Numbered from the stretch's first letter, positions 19,545 to 28,238 are shown. The stretch: 64,000 bases of DNA from Paludisphaera mucosa (GCF_029589435.1 NZ_JARRAG010000002.1:1302001-1366000); one strand, 5' to 3'. The notes: generated from the sequence alone by a model not told the origin. Numbers and translations: made by a program.

Positions 19545-19850
19545 TCAAGCTCCGTCGTCATCCGCCGCGGCCTCGCGCAGGGCTTGGGCGATTCGCCCGC
19601 GGGCCTCGGCCGACAGGGCCTCGGGGCCGATCGCGTCGGCCTGAGGCCCGGCGGCCCGGCGTCGGCAGGCCTCGCGCAGGAAGCGGATCTGGCCGCGAAA
19701 CCGCCGGCATGACGAGCAGACGAGGAGGTGGCCCGCGAGCGCCAGCCGCTCGGGCGTCGGCAGCGGGCCGTCGAGCTGCTGGGAGGCCAGCTCGGACGCC
19801 GAGGCGCAGCGGAGGGTCAGGATCCGCAGGAGTCGTCGCGGCCCGTTCAT
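19545..19850 (-). CDS. Zinc-finger anti-sigma factor (zf-HC2 type)
   Basis: This is a 101-residue soluble protein. The zinc anti-sigma motif is HLLVCSSC (His41, Cys45, Cys48), followed by RRFRGQIRFLREACRRR. It has no membrane helix. Proteins of this kind hold an ECF sigma factor inactive, and some release it when the zinc-bound cysteines are oxidised. The start codon overlaps the stop of the sigma gene as ATGA, which gives coupled translation and a matched ratio. Neighbouring genes code for two thiol-type exported proteins. Confidence 0.88.
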   Translation of the reverse strand: MNGPRRLLRILTLRCASASELASQQLDGPLPTPERLALAGHLLVCSSCRRFRGQIRFLREACRRRAAGPQADAIGPEALSAEARGRIAQALREAAADDDGA

Positions 19851-20509
19851 GGTCGCCCCGCCGATCTCGGAGGGTCCGTCCCGAACCAGTTCTTCGCCAG
19901 GCACTCGCGGAGCAGGAGCCGCGCCCGGTGGAGTCGGACGCGCAGGTTTCCGGCCCCCACGTCGAGCGCCGCGCGCAGCGCCTCGACGTCGAGCCCCTCC
20001 ACCTCGCGGAGCAGGAAGGCCTCGGCGAGGTGCCGAGGCAGCCGCGCGGCGCAGGCTTCGAACACCCGCCAGAAGTCGGCGTCGTCGAGCGCCGCCTGCG
20101 GGCCACGCCAGTTCGAAGGGGCGTTCCGCCAGTTCCCCTCGGCGTCGAAGGGGGACGACGAGCGGCCCGGGGGGGCCGTCAGGTCGGCCTCGATCGTCGG
20201 CGCGGACGCCCGCTCGCGGCGGTAGAAGTCGGCGATCTTGCGGCGCAGGATCGCCGTCAGCCAGGTGCGGCGGGGCGAGTCGCCGCGGAAGCGATCCGAC
20301 GCCTGGAGCGCGGCCAGCAATGTCTCCTGCACGAGGTCCTCGGCGGTCTCGCGACGGCCGACCCGCGTCCGCGCGAAGCGGTAGAGCGCGTCGCCGTGCA
20401 GGTGGAGCCATCCCGCCGGGTCCGCCGCCTCGTCGGCCGGCCGATCGGGCGTCGCGCCGGGCTCGGGACCCGCCCGGTCAGGGTCCGGGCGGGGGTGGGA
20501 TTTCGACAT
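19847..20509 (-). CDS. ECF RNA polymerase sigma factor with ZAS partner
   Basis: This is a 220-residue sigma factor. After a proline/acid-rich head come region 2 (TAEDLVQETLLAALQASDRF; RRTWLTAILRRKIADFYRRE) and region 4 (CAARLPRHLAEAFLLREVEG; LRAALDVGAGNLRVRLHRA). The carboxyl end RECLAKNWFG is the usual end of sigma factors that pair with small zinc anti-sigma proteins. The ATG at 20509 opens MSKSHPRPDPDRAG; the long open frame upstream of it is chance. It lies 65 bases after the peroxiredoxin gene and overlaps the anti-sigma start by 4 bases. The regulon may include the thiol proteins just upstream (inference). Confidence 0.9.
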   Translation of the reverse strand: MSKSHPRPDPDRAGPEPGATPDRPADEAADPAGWLHLHGDALYRFARTRVGRRETAEDLVQETLLAALQASDRFRGDSPRRTWLTAILRRKIADFYRRERASAPTIEADLTAPPGRSSSPFDAEGNWRNAPSNWRGPQAALDDADFWRVFEACAARLPRHLAEAFLLREVEGLDVEALRAALDVGAGNLRVRLHRARLLLRECLAKNWFGTDPPRSAGRP

Positions 20510-20574
20510 CAAGACGCCTCGCGGCCGTCGGGTCGGGATCGACGAGGGAACGCGCCCGCCCCGGGGGAGGCCGG

Positions 20575-21120
20575 CTACTTGAGGGCTTCGAGGATCTCGC
20601 CGGCCTTGGCCCTCCCGCCGTGGCTGCGGCTGACCCTGGCGAGCACGACCTTGCCCTCGCGGTCGATCACGAACGTCGAGGGATAGGCCGTCTCGCCGGG
20701 GGCGTCCCATCGCAGGTCGTAGCTCTTCGTCAGATCGTAGTCGGGATCCATGACCAGTTGGAAGCCGTCCGGCAGCCCCTTGCCGCGCTCGAATTCGGCC
20801 GCGTGGGCCTTCAGGCCGTCCGCCGGCCCGGGATAGACCAGGACGACCCGGGCCTTGCGGGCTTCGAAAGTCTTGGACTCGCGGACCAGCTCGCGGACCT
20901 GCGCCGTGCAGATCGGGCACTGGTAGCCGGGCCAACCGCGGAGCACGACCAGGACGACCGGGCCGCGCTCCAGGAGCGTCTTCAGGCGGACCGGCTCGTC
21001 GGCGAGCGTCTTCAAGGTGAAGTCGGCGGCCGACTCGCCTTCCCGGGGCGGGGCGGCGTGACACGTCGCCGCAGCGCAGAAGAAGGCGAGGATCGAACCG
21101 AAGAAAGGTCTGCGGGACAT
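20575..21120 (-). CDS. Exported peroxiredoxin/thioredoxin-like protein (AhpC/TSA family)
   Basis: This 181-residue protein has a signal peptide (FFGSILAFFCAAATCHA). The mature part has a redoxin fold, with ADFTLKTLADEPVRLKTLL and then RGWPGYQCPICTAQ, where Cys68 and Cys71 form a CxxC pair. The end reads AYPSTFVIDREGKVVLARVS. It probably reduces peroxides or disulphides outside the cytoplasm. The ATG at 21120 starts the signal peptide; an ATG 8 codons upstream is possible. It lies 51 bases after the DUF1223 gene, 65 bases before an ECF sigma gene and all on one strand, which suggests a redox-linked operon. Confidence 0.86.
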   Translation of the reverse strand: MSRRPFFGSILAFFCAAATCHAAPPREGESAADFTLKTLADEPVRLKTLLERGPVVLVVLRGWPGYQCPICTAQVRELVRESKTFEARKARVVLVYPGPADGLKAHAAEFERGKGLPDGFQLVMDPDYDLTKSYDLRWDAPGETAYPSTFVIDREGKVVLARVSRSHGGRAKAGEILEALK

Positions 21121-21171
21121 CGGGGGGATTCCTGTGTGGTTCATGCGGTCGATGCGAAGTGGCGAGGGTTT

Positions 21172-22005
21172 TCAGCGGCCCGACGCGGCGGGCGATCCCG
21201 TGGCGGGTGCGGCGGGCTTCCAGGGGAGGTCGACCGCCTGGTGGACCGCGGCCGTGCGCTTGTCCTGCACGAAGACGGCCAGGCGCAGCTTGTCCCGCTT
21301 CCACGAGGGGTCGATCGTGAAGGCGAACTCCTTCGCGGCCGGGAGGTCGTCCTTCAGCTCGACGTCGTCGTACTCCGTCCGCCGCGCCGGGAACCGCGCG
21401 ACGAGGGTCTTGCCGGCGTTCTCGCCCGAGGGGACGTCGGTCGCCACGCCGTCCTCGCGCAGCACCGCGCAGACCAGCAGCGGCGCCTTGCCGACGCGGG
21501 CCGAACGCCGGGTCACGCGGATCTTGACCTTGCCCGACAGCTCGTCCGCGGCGAGGTCGAGATCGACGTCGAGCCTCACCCCGGGCGGTTTCGAGCGGGC
21601 CGCGCGGATCGCGGCGACGGCGGCGGCCGGGTCGCGGCCGTTCACCGAGCGTTCGCCGTCGATCATGAGCATGGGCGTGTAATACAGGCCGTACGACTCC
21701 GGCTTGGGCCCGGCGTAGACCTCGTTGTAGGTCGCCTGCCGGCGGCTGTACAGCGGGTCCGAGAAGACGTCCCGCCAGGGCGTGTTGAAGTAGTCGACGT
21801 GGAAGGCGACGGGGACGATCCTCGAGTCCTGCGCGGCGAGCTTCCCCAGGATCTCCTCGGCCGTCGGGCACATGTCGCACCCCTGCGAGGTGTACAGCTC
21901 GACGAGGACCATCCGCTTCGAGGGGTCGGGGTCGGCGGCCACGCAGGGGCGGCAGACGCCGGCCGCGAGGACCAGCGCGAGGAGCGTTCGGCGGCGAAGG
22001 TTCAA
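21172..22005 (-). CDS. DUF1223 thioredoxin-fold exported protein
   Basis: This 277-residue protein starts, on the best reading, at TTG 22005 with GGGAGG 5 bases upstream; this start gives an immediate signal peptide (NLRRRTLLALVLAAG). No ATG gives a signal at the amino end; the frame opens further to 22143. The family mark is LVELYTSQGCDMCPTAEE, a CxxC site with Cys43 and Cys46 in a thioredoxin-like fold, followed by VAFHVDYFNTPWRD. DUF1223 proteins are secreted and their substrate is unknown. The second half is beta-rich. It heads a row of four same-strand genes (DUF1223, peroxiredoxin, sigma, anti-sigma). Confidence 0.85.
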   Translation of the reverse strand: MNLRRRTLLALVLAAGVCRPCVAADPDPSKRMVLVELYTSQGCDMCPTAEEILGKLAAQDSRIVPVAFHVDYFNTPWRDVFSDPLYSRRQATYNEVYAGPKPESYGLYYTPMLMIDGERSVNGRDPAAAVAAIRAARSKPPGVRLDVDLDLAADELSGKVKIRVTRRSARVGKAPLLVCAVLREDGVATDVPSGENAGKTLVARFPARRTEYDDVELKDDLPAAKEFAFTIDPSWKRDKLRLAVFVQDKRTAAVHQAVDLPWKPAAPATGSPAASGR

Positions 22006-22271
22006 GGGGGCCTCCCGGTTGGTTCGCCAGGGATCCGAAGCCGGGGCGATCCGGTCGCCTCGGCGTCGCGCCGGGCGAGGGCCCCGGTCGCGGTCGATCA
22101 CCAGACGACGCCCGCCGTCGGGATATTCGAGGCCGAGCCGCACGAAAAAAAGATCGGGTCGACCCCGTAACGCTACGTGGACCCTCGCGACTAATGCGGA
22201 GGCGACGGCCGTCGGGCCGTGCCATTCCCAGGAGCCCGGATCCGACCCGGATCGACAAAAAAGGACGATTC

Positions 22272-23087
22272 ATGCTGAACACCCACGCTTGGCGGGCCCG
22301 CTCGCTCGCGCTCGTCGCGCTCCTCTCGCTTCTCGGGGGGGCGTCCGCGGTCGCCGGCCCGCTCGCGGTCACGGTCACGAACAACCAGCCGGGGGGCGGG
22401 TTCGGGATCTCGCCCGTCTGGCTCGGCGTGCACGACGGGACCTACCGGACGTTCACGCCCGGCGAGGCCGTCGGGCCGGCCCTGCAGGCGCTGGCCGAGC
22501 TGGGCGACCCGTCCGCGCTCGCGGCGGCGTTCGCGGGCCACGGCTCGGGGGCGGTCGCCGGCTCGGCGCCGATCGGCCCGGGGGGCTCGGCGTCGACGAT
22601 CCTGGACGTCGCCGACCCGACGACCCAGCAGTACCTGAGCTTCGCGTCGATGGTCGTCCCCTCCAACGACTTCTTCTTCGGGAACGCCGACCCGCTCGCG
22701 TTCCGGCTGTTCGACGCCCAGGGCCGGTTCACCGGGCCGATCACGATCCAGATCTTCGGCGCCGGCGCCTGGGACGCGGGGAGCGAGGTGAACGACATCG
22801 GCTTCGGGGCCGCGTTCATCGCCGGCGACGACGCGCACGACCACGTGGCCGAGGGGGGCGTGATCACCCGGGTCTTCGGCGGATCGATCGATCAGTCGGC
22901 CTATCTCGCCAGCATCGACGGCCGGGCGACCCCGTACGGCTACAATATCTCCCACCTCATCAGCCCGGGCGACCTGATCGCCACGATCACCATCACGTCG
23001 GTGCCCGAGCCCTCGACGTTCCTGATGCTCGGCGTCGCCGCCGTCGGCGTGGGCCTCGCGGCCCGTCGGTCGCGGCCCCGCGGCTGA
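22272..23087 (+). CDS. Spondin-domain PEP-CTERM surface protein
   Basis: This 271-residue protein has a signal peptide ending near ASAVAG and a spondin amino-terminal-like domain. Landmarks are VTVTNNQPGGGFGISPVWLG, VHDGTYRTFTPGEAV and an Asp/Glu pattern typical of bacterial spondin-domain proteins. It closes with the PEP-CTERM signal VPEPSTFLMLGVAAVGVGL and an arginine-rich tail. It is expected to be exported, cut by an exosortase and attached to the surface or matrix. The ATG at 22272 follows AAGGA; the frame further upstream is not used. It diverges from the DUF1223 gene. Confidence 0.86.
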   Translation: MLNTHAWRARSLALVALLSLLGGASAVAGPLAVTVTNNQPGGGFGISPVWLGVHDGTYRTFTPGEAVGPALQALAELGDPSALAAAFAGHGSGAVAGSAPIGPGGSASTILDVADPTTQQYLSFASMVVPSNDFFFGNADPLAFRLFDAQGRFTGPITIQIFGAGAWDAGSEVNDIGFGAAFIAGDDAHDHVAEGGVITRVFGGSIDQSAYLASIDGRATPYGYNISHLISPGDLIATITITSVPEPSTFLMLGVAAVGVGLAARRSRPRG

Positions 23088-23249
23088 CGCCCGACGGCCG
23101 GCGTGGGTCGGGAATCCGCCGAATCTCCATACCTCCCCGACCCTCGCCGCGCCGTATTGCGAACGTCGGCACGACCGATGCGAGGAGATCCCGCCGTGTC
23201 CCGTCCGGGGCGACCCCGGGCCGGCCGATCCTCGCACGAGGTTCACGCG

Positions 23250-24494
23250 ATGCACGATCCGATCGAGGCGGCCACGCGCCGCGGGTTCCTGGCGGCCGGC
23301 GCGGCGGCGGCGGTCGCCTCGCAGGCGACGGCCCCAAAAATCGACGAGCCGCCGAAGGCCGTCGAGGTCCCCGGCATGAAGGCGAAGACCGAGGCGCAGG
23401 CCGGCCCGCCCCCCGCTCCCGCGCCGCCGGCGAAGCGACTGGGGTTCGCCGTCGTCGGCCTCGGCGAGCTGGCGCTCGGCGAGGTGCTCCCCGCCTTCGG
23501 CCGCTGCAAGTACGCCCGCCCGACGGCCCTGGTCAGCGGCGATCGCGCCAAGGCCGAGAAGGTCGCCGACCAGTACGGGATCGGCCCCGAACACATCTAC
23601 GATTATCAGAATTTCGACCGGATCGCCGACGACCCGACGGTCGACGTCGTCTACATCATCCTGCCGAACTCGATGCACCGCGAGTTCACCGTCCGCGCGG
23701 CGAAGGCCGGCAAGCACGTCCTGTGCGAGAAGCCGATGGCGAACACCTCGGCCGAGTGCGAGGCGATGATCGCGGCCTGCGAGTCGGCCCGGCGGCTGCT
23801 GATGATCGCCTATCGCTGCCAGTACGAGCCCCACCACCGCGAGATGATCCGCCTGGCCCGCTCGGGCGAGCTGGGGCCGATCCGCATGATCGAGGCGTCC
23901 AACGGCCAGAACCAGGGGCCGGCCGACCAGTGGAGGCACAAAAAGGCCCTCGCCGGCGGCGGCTCGCTCCCCGACGTCGGCATCTACTGCCTCAACGCGG
24001 CGCGGTACATCACCGGCGAGGAGCCCGTGCAGGTGACGGCCCAGATCGCCGTCGACCCGTCCGACCCGCGGTTCCGCGAGGTCGAGGACCGAATCAGCTT
24101 CCAGCTCCGCTTCCCCTCGGGCGTCCTGGCGGTCTGCCAGAGCTTCTACTCCGCGCACGAGTCGCGCCGCTGCCGGGTGCTCGCCGAGAAGGGCTGGATC
24201 GACATGGACCCCGCCTTCGCCTACCACGGCCTGCGGATGAAGACGTCGCGGGCCCGCGACGAGGCCGAGCTGACCACCGCAATCGCCCTGCCCGAGCACG
24301 ACCAATTCGCCCTCGAAATGGACCACATGGCCCGCCGCGTCGCCGCCGGCGAACGTCCCCACACGCCCGGCGAGGAAGGCCTTCAGGACATCCGGATCAT
24401 CGAGGCGATCTACCGCGCCGCCCGCGAGGGGAAGCCCGTCGACCTCGCCGCCGTCGAGGCCCGGGACGCCACCCGCGGCCCCGCGCCGGGCTGA
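23250..24494 (+). CDS. Exported Gfo/Idh/MocA family oxidoreductase
   Basis: This 414-residue protein starts with a twin-arginine-type signal (ATRRGFLAAGAAAAVAS). The NAD(P)-binding Rossmann part opens FAVVGLGELALGEVLPAFG. The family EKP motif is HVLCEKPMAN, and the catalytic region is GGSLPDVGIYCLNAARYITG, with the usual Asp and a Tyr in place of the His. The cofactor would be folded in the cytoplasm and exported, as in glucose-fructose oxidoreductase. The substrate is probably a sugar or polyol and is unknown. The ATG at 23250 begins the signal. The last 85 bases overlap the convergent PEP-CTERM gene on the other strand. Confidence 0.92.
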   Translation: MHDPIEAATRRGFLAAGAAAAVASQATAPKIDEPPKAVEVPGMKAKTEAQAGPPPAPAPPAKRLGFAVVGLGELALGEVLPAFGRCKYARPTALVSGDRAKAEKVADQYGIGPEHIYDYQNFDRIADDPTVDVVYIILPNSMHREFTVRAAKAGKHVLCEKPMANTSAECEAMIAACESARRLLMIAYRCQYEPHHREMIRLARSGELGPIRMIEASNGQNQGPADQWRHKKALAGGGSLPDVGIYCLNAARYITGEEPVQVTAQIAVDPSDPRFREVEDRISFQLRFPSGVLAVCQSFYSAHESRRCRVLAEKGWIDMDPAFAYHGLRMKTSRARDEAELTTAIALPEHDQFALEMDHMARRVAAGERPHTPGEEGLQDIRIIEAIYRAAREGKPVDLAAVEARDATRGPAPG

Positions 24495-25237
24495 GGCGTG
24501 TCCGTCCGACGGCGCGAGGCGAGCCACGCGATCGAGGCCGCGCCCACCGCCATGAGGACGAGCCCCGCGGGCTCGGGCACGGCGGCGGCGGTGCGGAGCT
24601 GGAGGCCGTTGACGAGGACCCCCGTGTCAAAATCGGCGGAGCCCGTGATGCGGATCGACTGGCTCGCGGAGTCGGCGACGAACGAGCCCACGACGAACTG
24701 GCCCAGGCCGCCGTCCACACCCGACGGGTTCCAGTCCAGGTCGACCGAGCCTCCCGATTCCAGGCTCGCGCTCCGGCTGCCGGCGTCCGAGAAGTTGGAC
24801 CAGATCTGGATCTCGTAGGCCTGCCCGACGGCCAGGCCGTCCAGGGTCAGCGTGAGCGTCGATTGCCAGATGGTGAAGCCGCCCGACCGGAGCATCGCCT
24901 GGTACGCCGACGACAGGTCGGTGAACGGGGCCGAGGCCGAACCGAAATAATCGTCCAGGCCGAGCAGGATGCCGGGAGACTCCGCGATGGTGACGCCCCC
25001 GTGGGTGCTGGGGTTGCCCGCGACCGCGAACGGCTGGAACGCGACGCCGTTGATCGTCGCGACGCCGACGTCGCGGCCGCCGAAGTTGTAGGCCGCCACC
25101 AGGCTCCCCCCGGTGCGGACGTCGGCGTCGCCGGCGATGTTCGTCGCCGGCCCCCAGGTGATCGACGCGGCCCGGCTCGCGCTGCACCCGAGGGTGAGCG
25201 AGGCCAGGGCCATCGTCATGGAGAGGATGCGCTGCAT
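24410..25237 (-). CDS. PEP-CTERM protein with extended carboxyl tail
   Basis: This 275-residue exported protein has a signal peptide (MQRILSMTMALASLTLGC) and a beta-rich body. Its PEP-CTERM signal is VPEPAGLVLMAVGAASIAW then LASRRR. Unlike normal members, where the arginines end the protein, about 31 further residues follow (TDTPQPGAGPRVAS onward). They lie on DNA that also codes for the end of the convergent oxidoreductase. The original stop was probably lost and the frame ran into the neighbour; whether exosortase still processes it is unclear. The ATG at 25237 has GGAG upstream. The body may be a carbohydrate-binding-like sandwich. Confidence 0.82.
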   Translation of the reverse strand: MQRILSMTMALASLTLGCSASRAASITWGPATNIAGDADVRTGGSLVAAYNFGGRDVGVATINGVAFQPFAVAGNPSTHGGVTIAESPGILLGLDDYFGSASAPFTDLSSAYQAMLRSGGFTIWQSTLTLTLDGLAVGQAYEIQIWSNFSDAGSRSASLESGGSVDLDWNPSGVDGGLGQFVVGSFVADSASQSIRITGSADFDTGVLVNGLQLRTAAAVPEPAGLVLMAVGAASIAWLASRRRTDTPQPGAGPRVASRASTAARSTGFPSRAAR

Positions 25238-25465
25238 CACGACCGCTCCTCCCGGACGTTCCGGGTCTGGGGCCCAGGGCCACTCGACGACCGACCGCGA
25301 CGCGGCCCGATTCGGAAATGTTTCGAACGATACGCCGTCGCCCCTCGGGTCTTACAGGGCCGATCGCGGATCGACGCCATGGCCCCGCGCGGCGGGACGG
25401 GATACGATGCCCGGATCGGAGCGTCGCGTCCCACGTCGTCGTCATCCCTTCCGCGAGGAGCCGTC

Positions 25466-26434
25466 ATGGACCTTTCTCGACGCCAGTTCATCCAGGCCGC
25501 GGCCGCCGGGGCCGCCGTCGCGCCGGCGATGGGCGCGGGGGCCGCGGGCAAGCTGCCGACGCGGGCGTTCGGCAAGACGGGGCTCGAGGTGTCGATCATC
25601 GGGTTCGGCTCGGGCAGCCGGTTCCTGATGTACGACGACGAGAAGGCCCTCGAGGCGCTGACGCGGGCGCTCGAGCTGGGCATCACCTACATCGACACGG
25701 CCAACGGCTACGGCGACGGCAAGAGCGAGGAGCGGATCGGCCGGATCCTGCCCGCCTGGCGCGACAAGGTGACGGTCGCCACCAAGCTCGGGGCCCGCAA
25801 GGGGGACGACGCCAGGCGGCAGCTCGAGGCGAGCCTCAAGCGTCTGAAGACCGACCACCTGGACGTCGTCCACATCCACGCCCTCTCCGGCGACGAGGAC
25901 CTCGCCCGGATCGAGGCGGCCGACGGGGTCCTGAAGGCGCTCTACGAGGCCCGCGACCAGAAGGTCGTCCGCGCCGTGGGGATCAGCTGCCACGCCGCGC
26001 CGGCGACCCTCAAGACGGCCCTGGAGCGGCACGACTTCGACGCCACCCAGATGGCCCTCAACGCCGCGATGGCCCGCATGGCCGACGCCAAGGGGGGGAT
26101 GAAGGCCACGCCGATGGCCGAGGGGAGCTTCGAGGAGCTGGCCCTGCCGGTCGCCGTCCGCAAGGGCCTCGGCGTCATCGCCATGAAGGTCTTCGCGCAG
26201 GAGCAGATCCTGGGCGCCGCGCCGGTCGAGAAGCTGATGGCCTACGCGCTGTCGCTCCCCGTCAGCCTGGCGAGCCTGGGGATGCCGAAGCTCGAATTCA
26301 TCGACCGCAACATCGAGATCGCCCGCGCCTTCGCGCCGATGCCGGCCGACGAGCGCAAGCGCCTGAGCGACTCGATCGCGACCGAGCGCAAGGCGGCCGT
26401 GGTCGAATTCTTCCGCGACCATCGCGACGCCTGA
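25466..26434 (+). CDS. Exported aldo/keto reductase
   Basis: This is a 322-residue aldo/keto reductase with a twin-arginine-type signal at the start (MDLSRRQFIQAAAAGAAVAP). The barrel follows: TRAFGKTGLEVSIIGFG, then catalytic Asp and Tyr in TYIDTANGYGDGKSEERIG, Lys in KVTVATKLG and His in LDVVHIHAL. It is thus a complete NADPH-dependent oxidoreductase, probably exported folded. Substrate unknown. The ATG is preceded by GCGAGGAG. It lies divergently from the PEP-CTERM gene with 228 bases between, and is followed by a small gene on the same strand after 67 bases. Confidence 0.93.
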   Translation: MDLSRRQFIQAAAAGAAVAPAMGAGAAGKLPTRAFGKTGLEVSIIGFGSGSRFLMYDDEKALEALTRALELGITYIDTANGYGDGKSEERIGRILPAWRDKVTVATKLGARKGDDARRQLEASLKRLKTDHLDVVHIHALSGDEDLARIEAADGVLKALYEARDQKVVRAVGISCHAAPATLKTALERHDFDATQMALNAAMARMADAKGGMKATPMAEGSFEELALPVAVRKGLGVIAMKVFAQEQILGAAPVEKLMAYALSLPVSLASLGMPKLEFIDRNIEIARAFAPMPADERKRLSDSIATERKAAVVEFFRDHRDA

Positions 26435-26501
26435 GCCGCGTTGCGATGGACCGGCCCGCCCCCCGCTCAAGACGTACGGCCCTCCCCGGGAGGGGATCGT
26501 C

Positions 26502-27029
26502 ATGATGAGTCCGCAGGAAGCGCTCGCCGAGCTGCTCGCGTCGCTCGACTCCGACAAGACCCAAGGCTACGGGCCGGGCCCGATCCCGGACGCGGTCGAC
26601 GACCTGGTCCGCCGGCTCGTCGGGCGGATCCGGGGGGCGGACCCGGCGACCCGCGATGAGCTGTGGCGGAAGCTCGGCGACCGCCACGGGATGCTCTGCC
26701 TGCTCTTCGCCGAGCGCATGGCCGCCCTGGCCGTCCGCACGGGCGACCCCGAGCACGTCCGCGAGGGCCTCGAAGCCGCGACGCTCGGCGCCCGGGCCGT
26801 CGAGCCCCGCGACGGGATCCTCCGCCTGGCCCCGCTGTACGACGCCCTGATGAAGCTCGGCCGGAATCCCACGCCCTACTTCGCGGCGGCCGAGGACCTC
26901 GCCGATCGGTACTTCGTCGCCGACCTCCAGGGCTTCCCCTTCCGGGCGGAGGCGGATCGATCGCTCGCCTCGATGGGCTACGTCGAAGGCTTCGACCGCG
27001 ACGGCTTCCGCTACGTCCAGGAATGGTGA
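26502..27029 (+). CDS. Hypothetical helical protein
   Basis: This 175-residue soluble protein has no signal or membrane segment. It is largely helical, with blocks such as LWRKLGDRHGMLCLLFAERM and AATLGARAVEPRDGILRLAP; this could be a small TPR- or HEAT-like scaffold. GGGAGGGG stands before the double ATG. It may be co-transcribed with the aldo/keto reductase. Function unknown. Its stop is 7 bases from the stop of the convergent gene. Confidence 0.7.
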   Translation: MMSPQEALAELLASLDSDKTQGYGPGPIPDAVDDLVRRLVGRIRGADPATRDELWRKLGDRHGMLCLLFAERMAALAVRTGDPEHVREGLEAATLGARAVEPRDGILRLAPLYDALMKLGRNPTPYFAAAEDLADRYFVADLQGFPFRAEADRSLASMGYVEGFDRDGFRYVQEW

Positions 27030-27036
27030 TCGCCCC

Positions 27037-28008
27037 TCAGGCGAGCCGCCGGGCGACGCCGCGGAGGCCGAGCCAGGCGAGGATCCCCGTCGTCGCCAGG
27101 GCCAGCAGGACGGCCCGCGTTTGGGCCTCCGCGGGGCTCGCCGGCGGGGGGGGCTGCGTCGTCTCGTCGGCCGGGAGCGAGGGGATCGCGGCGGTCTCGA
27201 TCGCGGTGTCGGGCGGCCCGAGGGGCGTCGCGTCGGGCGTCGCGTCGGGCGTCGCGTCGGGCGGGGCGGCCGGGCGGAGGACTTCTCCCAGGTCGCCGAG
27301 GTCCCGGAACGACGTCGCGCGGAATCGGCTGGACCAGGTGCGCCGGCGGGATTTCGGGGCGGCCTGAAAGGCGCCGCCGAGGAGCCAGAGCTTGCCGCGC
27401 CACTCCGTCGGCACGAACCCGCCCGAGGCGCAGCGGCGGGCTTCCACCAGCTCGATCTCGCGGCCCTGTTCCATCTCATCTTGGCGGTGGGTTTCGATCA
27501 GGCGGAGCCACCTCGGGAGCCAGCCGACGGACGGGTCGTAGGCGACCACGAGGTCGACCCGTCGGTCGGCCTCGTCGATGCGGTAGTTCTCCACCGTCAC
27601 GCGCCGGCCGTCCCGCACGCCCGGCTGGCGAATGGGATCCACCCCGGCGAAGCGGGCCTTGAGGATGCTCGGGAGGTCCTGGCCCAGGCTGCCGAAAGGG
27701 GACGGTCCCTCGTTCCCGTACGCCTCGCCCCCTCCGCCGCGCGGAATCTCCGTCCACCGGCTCCGGGAGCTTCGACCCTGGTACAGGCCCGGGCGGTAGT
27801 ACTCCGCGGCCCCGTCGCAGGCCCACGCCCCGACGGTCGGCCTGTCCACGTCCTCGAGCCAGGCAGGCTCCTCGCCTGCGGGCGGCGGATCGTGCTCGAG
27901 GACGTATTCCATCTCGGCCCGGATCAACGCGTAATTGGCCCGGAAGCGTTCCAGCGGGGTCGGGTCGCTCGCCACCAGGCCGAGCAGCATCACCGTCGCG
28001 ACGTGCAT
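27037..28008 (-). CDS. Hypothetical protein with signal and carboxyl membrane anchor
   Basis: This 323-residue protein opens with a short signal-like segment (MHVATVMLLGLVAS). The body includes FRANYALIRAEMEYVLEHD and DEADRRVDLVVAYDPSVGW, which resemble lipoprotein-carrier-like beta structure in planctomycete DUF families (weak recall only). A proline/threonine-rich stalk follows with three PDAT repeats coded by a 12-base tandem repeat. One membrane helix (AVLLALATTGILAWLGL) ends the protein. GGAGG precedes the ATG by 9 bases. It is probably anchored at the membrane with an outer body; function unknown. Confidence 0.72.
   Translation of the reverse strand: MHVATVMLLGLVASDPTPLERFRANYALIRAEMEYVLEHDPPPAGEEPAWLEDVDRPTVGAWACDGAAEYYRPGLYQGRSSRSRWTEIPRGGGGEAYGNEGPSPFGSLGQDLPSILKARFAGVDPIRQPGVRDGRRVTVENYRIDEADRRVDLVVAYDPSVGWLPRWLRLIETHRQDEMEQGREIELVEARRCASGGFVPTEWRGKLWLLGGAFQAAPKSRRRTWSSRFRATSFRDLGDLGEVLRPAAPPDATPDATPDATPLGPPDTAIETAAIPSLPADETTQPPPPASPAEAQTRAVLLALATTGILAWLGLRGVARRLA
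27224..27259. repeat. Three tandem copies of a 12-base unit inside a gene
   Basis: The unit GGCGTCGCGTCG occurs three times in a row and codes, on the minus strand, for the PDAT repeats of the stalk region of the gene at 27037-28008. Copy number could vary between strains by slippage without breaking the frame, since the unit is a multiple of three. Confidence 0.85.
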
Positions 28009-28238
28009 CGAGGCCGCCTCCGGACGGGGGGGTCTTATAAGTTTCGGATCGACATGCGTCGTCGATCTTGGTCGCGGCGCGTCGCGATGTCAAGCTCGTC
28101 GGCGAGGGAATTTTTACATTTGTAGTAGGTAGTGGCGTCGAGGCCGGCGGCCGTCGTGCTCCGCCGGCCGCGAGTGGTACGATGGTGCGTCCCGGCGAGG
28201 CGTCGGGCCTCGCGTCTCGACGACTGGGAGAAGTCATC

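Noticed and set aside
21872-26434. A plus-strand frame of about 1520 codons that ends in the aldo/keto reductase
   Set aside because: It crosses four real genes on both strands. Only the last 323 codons, from ATG 25466, look like protein; the rest is stop-poor GC-rich sequence.
27224-27259. Tandem 12-base repeats considered as a CRISPR-like array
   Set aside because: There are no spacers, the units are contiguous and they code for a PDAT stalk in a gene.
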